This document shows, in pieces, positions 63,607 to 64,000 of a stretch of DNA of 64,000 bases. The stretch is from JBPOFM01 sp041391925 (GTDB lineage: Bacteria > Bacteroidota > Bacteroidia > Flavobacteriales > Flavobacteriaceae). The notes under the pieces were generated by a model. It saw only the letters and a list, made by a program, of their open reading frames with translations, had not been told where the DNA came from and did no database searches. Position 1 is the stretch's first letter; every line of letters begins with the position of its first letter. The translations under genes and the position numbers were made by a program. The DNA lies in NCBI GenBank assembly GCA_041391925.1, contig JAWKNA010000003.1:558001-622000 (forward strand), in the 5' to 3' direction.

Positions 63607-63635
63607 AGGGCCGTTAGTAATAATGGCTCTTTTTT
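63607..63635 (-). terminator. Terminator-like hairpin after the CHAT gene
   Basis: On the minus strand AAGAGCC and GGCCCTT (imperfect by one G-T pair) form a stem with a 12-nt loop directly after the stop at 63634. The T-run is poor, so this is a weak call. Confidence 0.35.
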
Positions 63636-64000
63636 ATGCCCTTCGTTGTCTTCTGATCAAGAATACGGCAACAAGAATGATTGCCAAAACGCCGATGATC
63701 CAATAGGTGAGATTTGAAGAAGTTTGCAACTCAATAGGAGCAGCATCACCAATAAGCACAAGACCAGCCCAATATTGTGGATGAGCAGTGCGACCTTCAG
63801 CATTAGCAAGATAGTCGAGTTTTGCTTGCTGGAGTGCCTTATCCTTGGCCCACCCTTTTTTGATGTATTTATAAAATGATTCAATGATTTTTGCACTTGA
63901 TTGTTCATCAATTTTCCAGAGGCTCGTCAATATACTTTCACTGCCAGCATAATTGAAGGCGTTAGCCAACGATATCATCCCTTCACCGGCTTGGTACGTA
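63634..64000 (-). CDS. CHAT-domain protein, C-terminal part, membrane-anchored
   Basis: A partial gene entering from the right edge; the visible 122 codons start with YQAGEGMISLANAFNYAG. This, with SILTSLWKIDEQSSAKIIES, FYKYIKKGWAKDKALQQAK and HPQYWAGLVLIGD, is the C-terminal end of a CHAT (caspase HetF-associated with TPRs) domain. A single transmembrane helix (about YWIIGVLAIILVAVFLI) and a basic tail RRQRRA follow, so the protease-like domain faces away from the tail's side. The catalytic His/Cys and any TPRs lie outside the window. CHAT proteins act in protein cleavage, some in defence. Confidence 0.85.
   Translation of the reverse strand, partial: TYQAGEGMISLANAFNYAGSESILTSLWKIDEQSSAKIIESFYKYIKKGWAKDKALQQAKLDYLANAEGRTAHPQYWAGLVLIGDAAPIELQTSSNLTYWIIGVLAIILVAVFLIRRQRRA

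Overview
The window is AT-rich chromosomal DNA from a member of the Bacteroidota, most likely a marine or soil member of Flavobacteriia. The evidence is: type IX secretion (T9SS) cargo with type A and type B C-terminal sorting domains, PorP/SprF and OmpA/PD40 surface proteins, a gliding-motility-type adhesin, promoters with the Bacteroidota -7 element TAnnTTTG, weak ribosome-binding sites, and short dispersed palindromic repeats. No plasmid, phage or CRISPR signature is visible, and the genus cannot be fixed from this sequence.

Layout. 1-96 is the start of a divergent ABC-transporter ATPase. 264-8927 holds two tandem paralogous secreted zinc metalloproteases, each followed by a near-identical hairpin terminator. 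8977-23096 is a long minus-strand run: repair and housekeeping genes (exonuclease, beta-lactamase-fold hydrolase, Ogt, CNNM/CBS protein, Lrp regulator), then heme genes hemB, hemF, hemE, a fused hemC-hemD and hemA. A two-gene Trk/Ktr potassium transporter is embedded between hemCD and hemE. An AraC-type regulator is divergent from hemA and is followed by hemH, a MATE pump and hemJ. Apart from hemL, the window therefore encodes the C5 heme pathway from glutamyl-tRNA to heme, in its oxygen-using form (HemF). 27.2-33.6 kb carries a histidine kinase, enoyl-CoA hydratase, radical SAM protein, HD hydrolase, acyl-ACP desaturase, PlsC-like acyltransferase and a bacilliredoxin. 33.8-41.7 kb is a metal-homeostasis region: an mntR, mntH-USP fusion and outer-membrane-protein operon faces feoA, feoB and a small FeoB-associated Cys-rich protein; a SCO protein follows.

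41.8-45.2 kb has a T9SS M1 aminopeptidase, rseP and tRNA-Asn(GTT). The 3' end of the tRNA and its terminator are duplicated about 100 bp downstream. From there to about 51 kb the genes look accessory (two VOC proteins, a four-helix-bundle stress protein, DinB, an HNH endonuclease, a G+C-rich protein of a family known only from flavobacteria, secreted orphans). 51.2-55.5 kb has LemA, a DUF2207 membrane protein, a Tat-exported amine oxidase and a secreted orphan. 55.6-61.1 kb is a surface-protein operon (T9SS type B adhesin with internal repeats, PorP/SprF, OmpA/PD40). A five-LysM protein with a periplasmic-binding-protein-like domain follows, and the window ends inside a CHAT-domain protein with a C-terminal membrane anchor.

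I did not find a clearly new multi-gene system. The leads I consider strongest are the repeat elements that supply the 3' ends of hemE and hemF, the MntH-USP fusion with its outer-membrane partner and operator-like palindromes, the tRNA-Asn duplication next to the accessory stretch, and the small HNH/orphan cluster. All calls rest on reading the sequence and on family knowledge; no database search was run.
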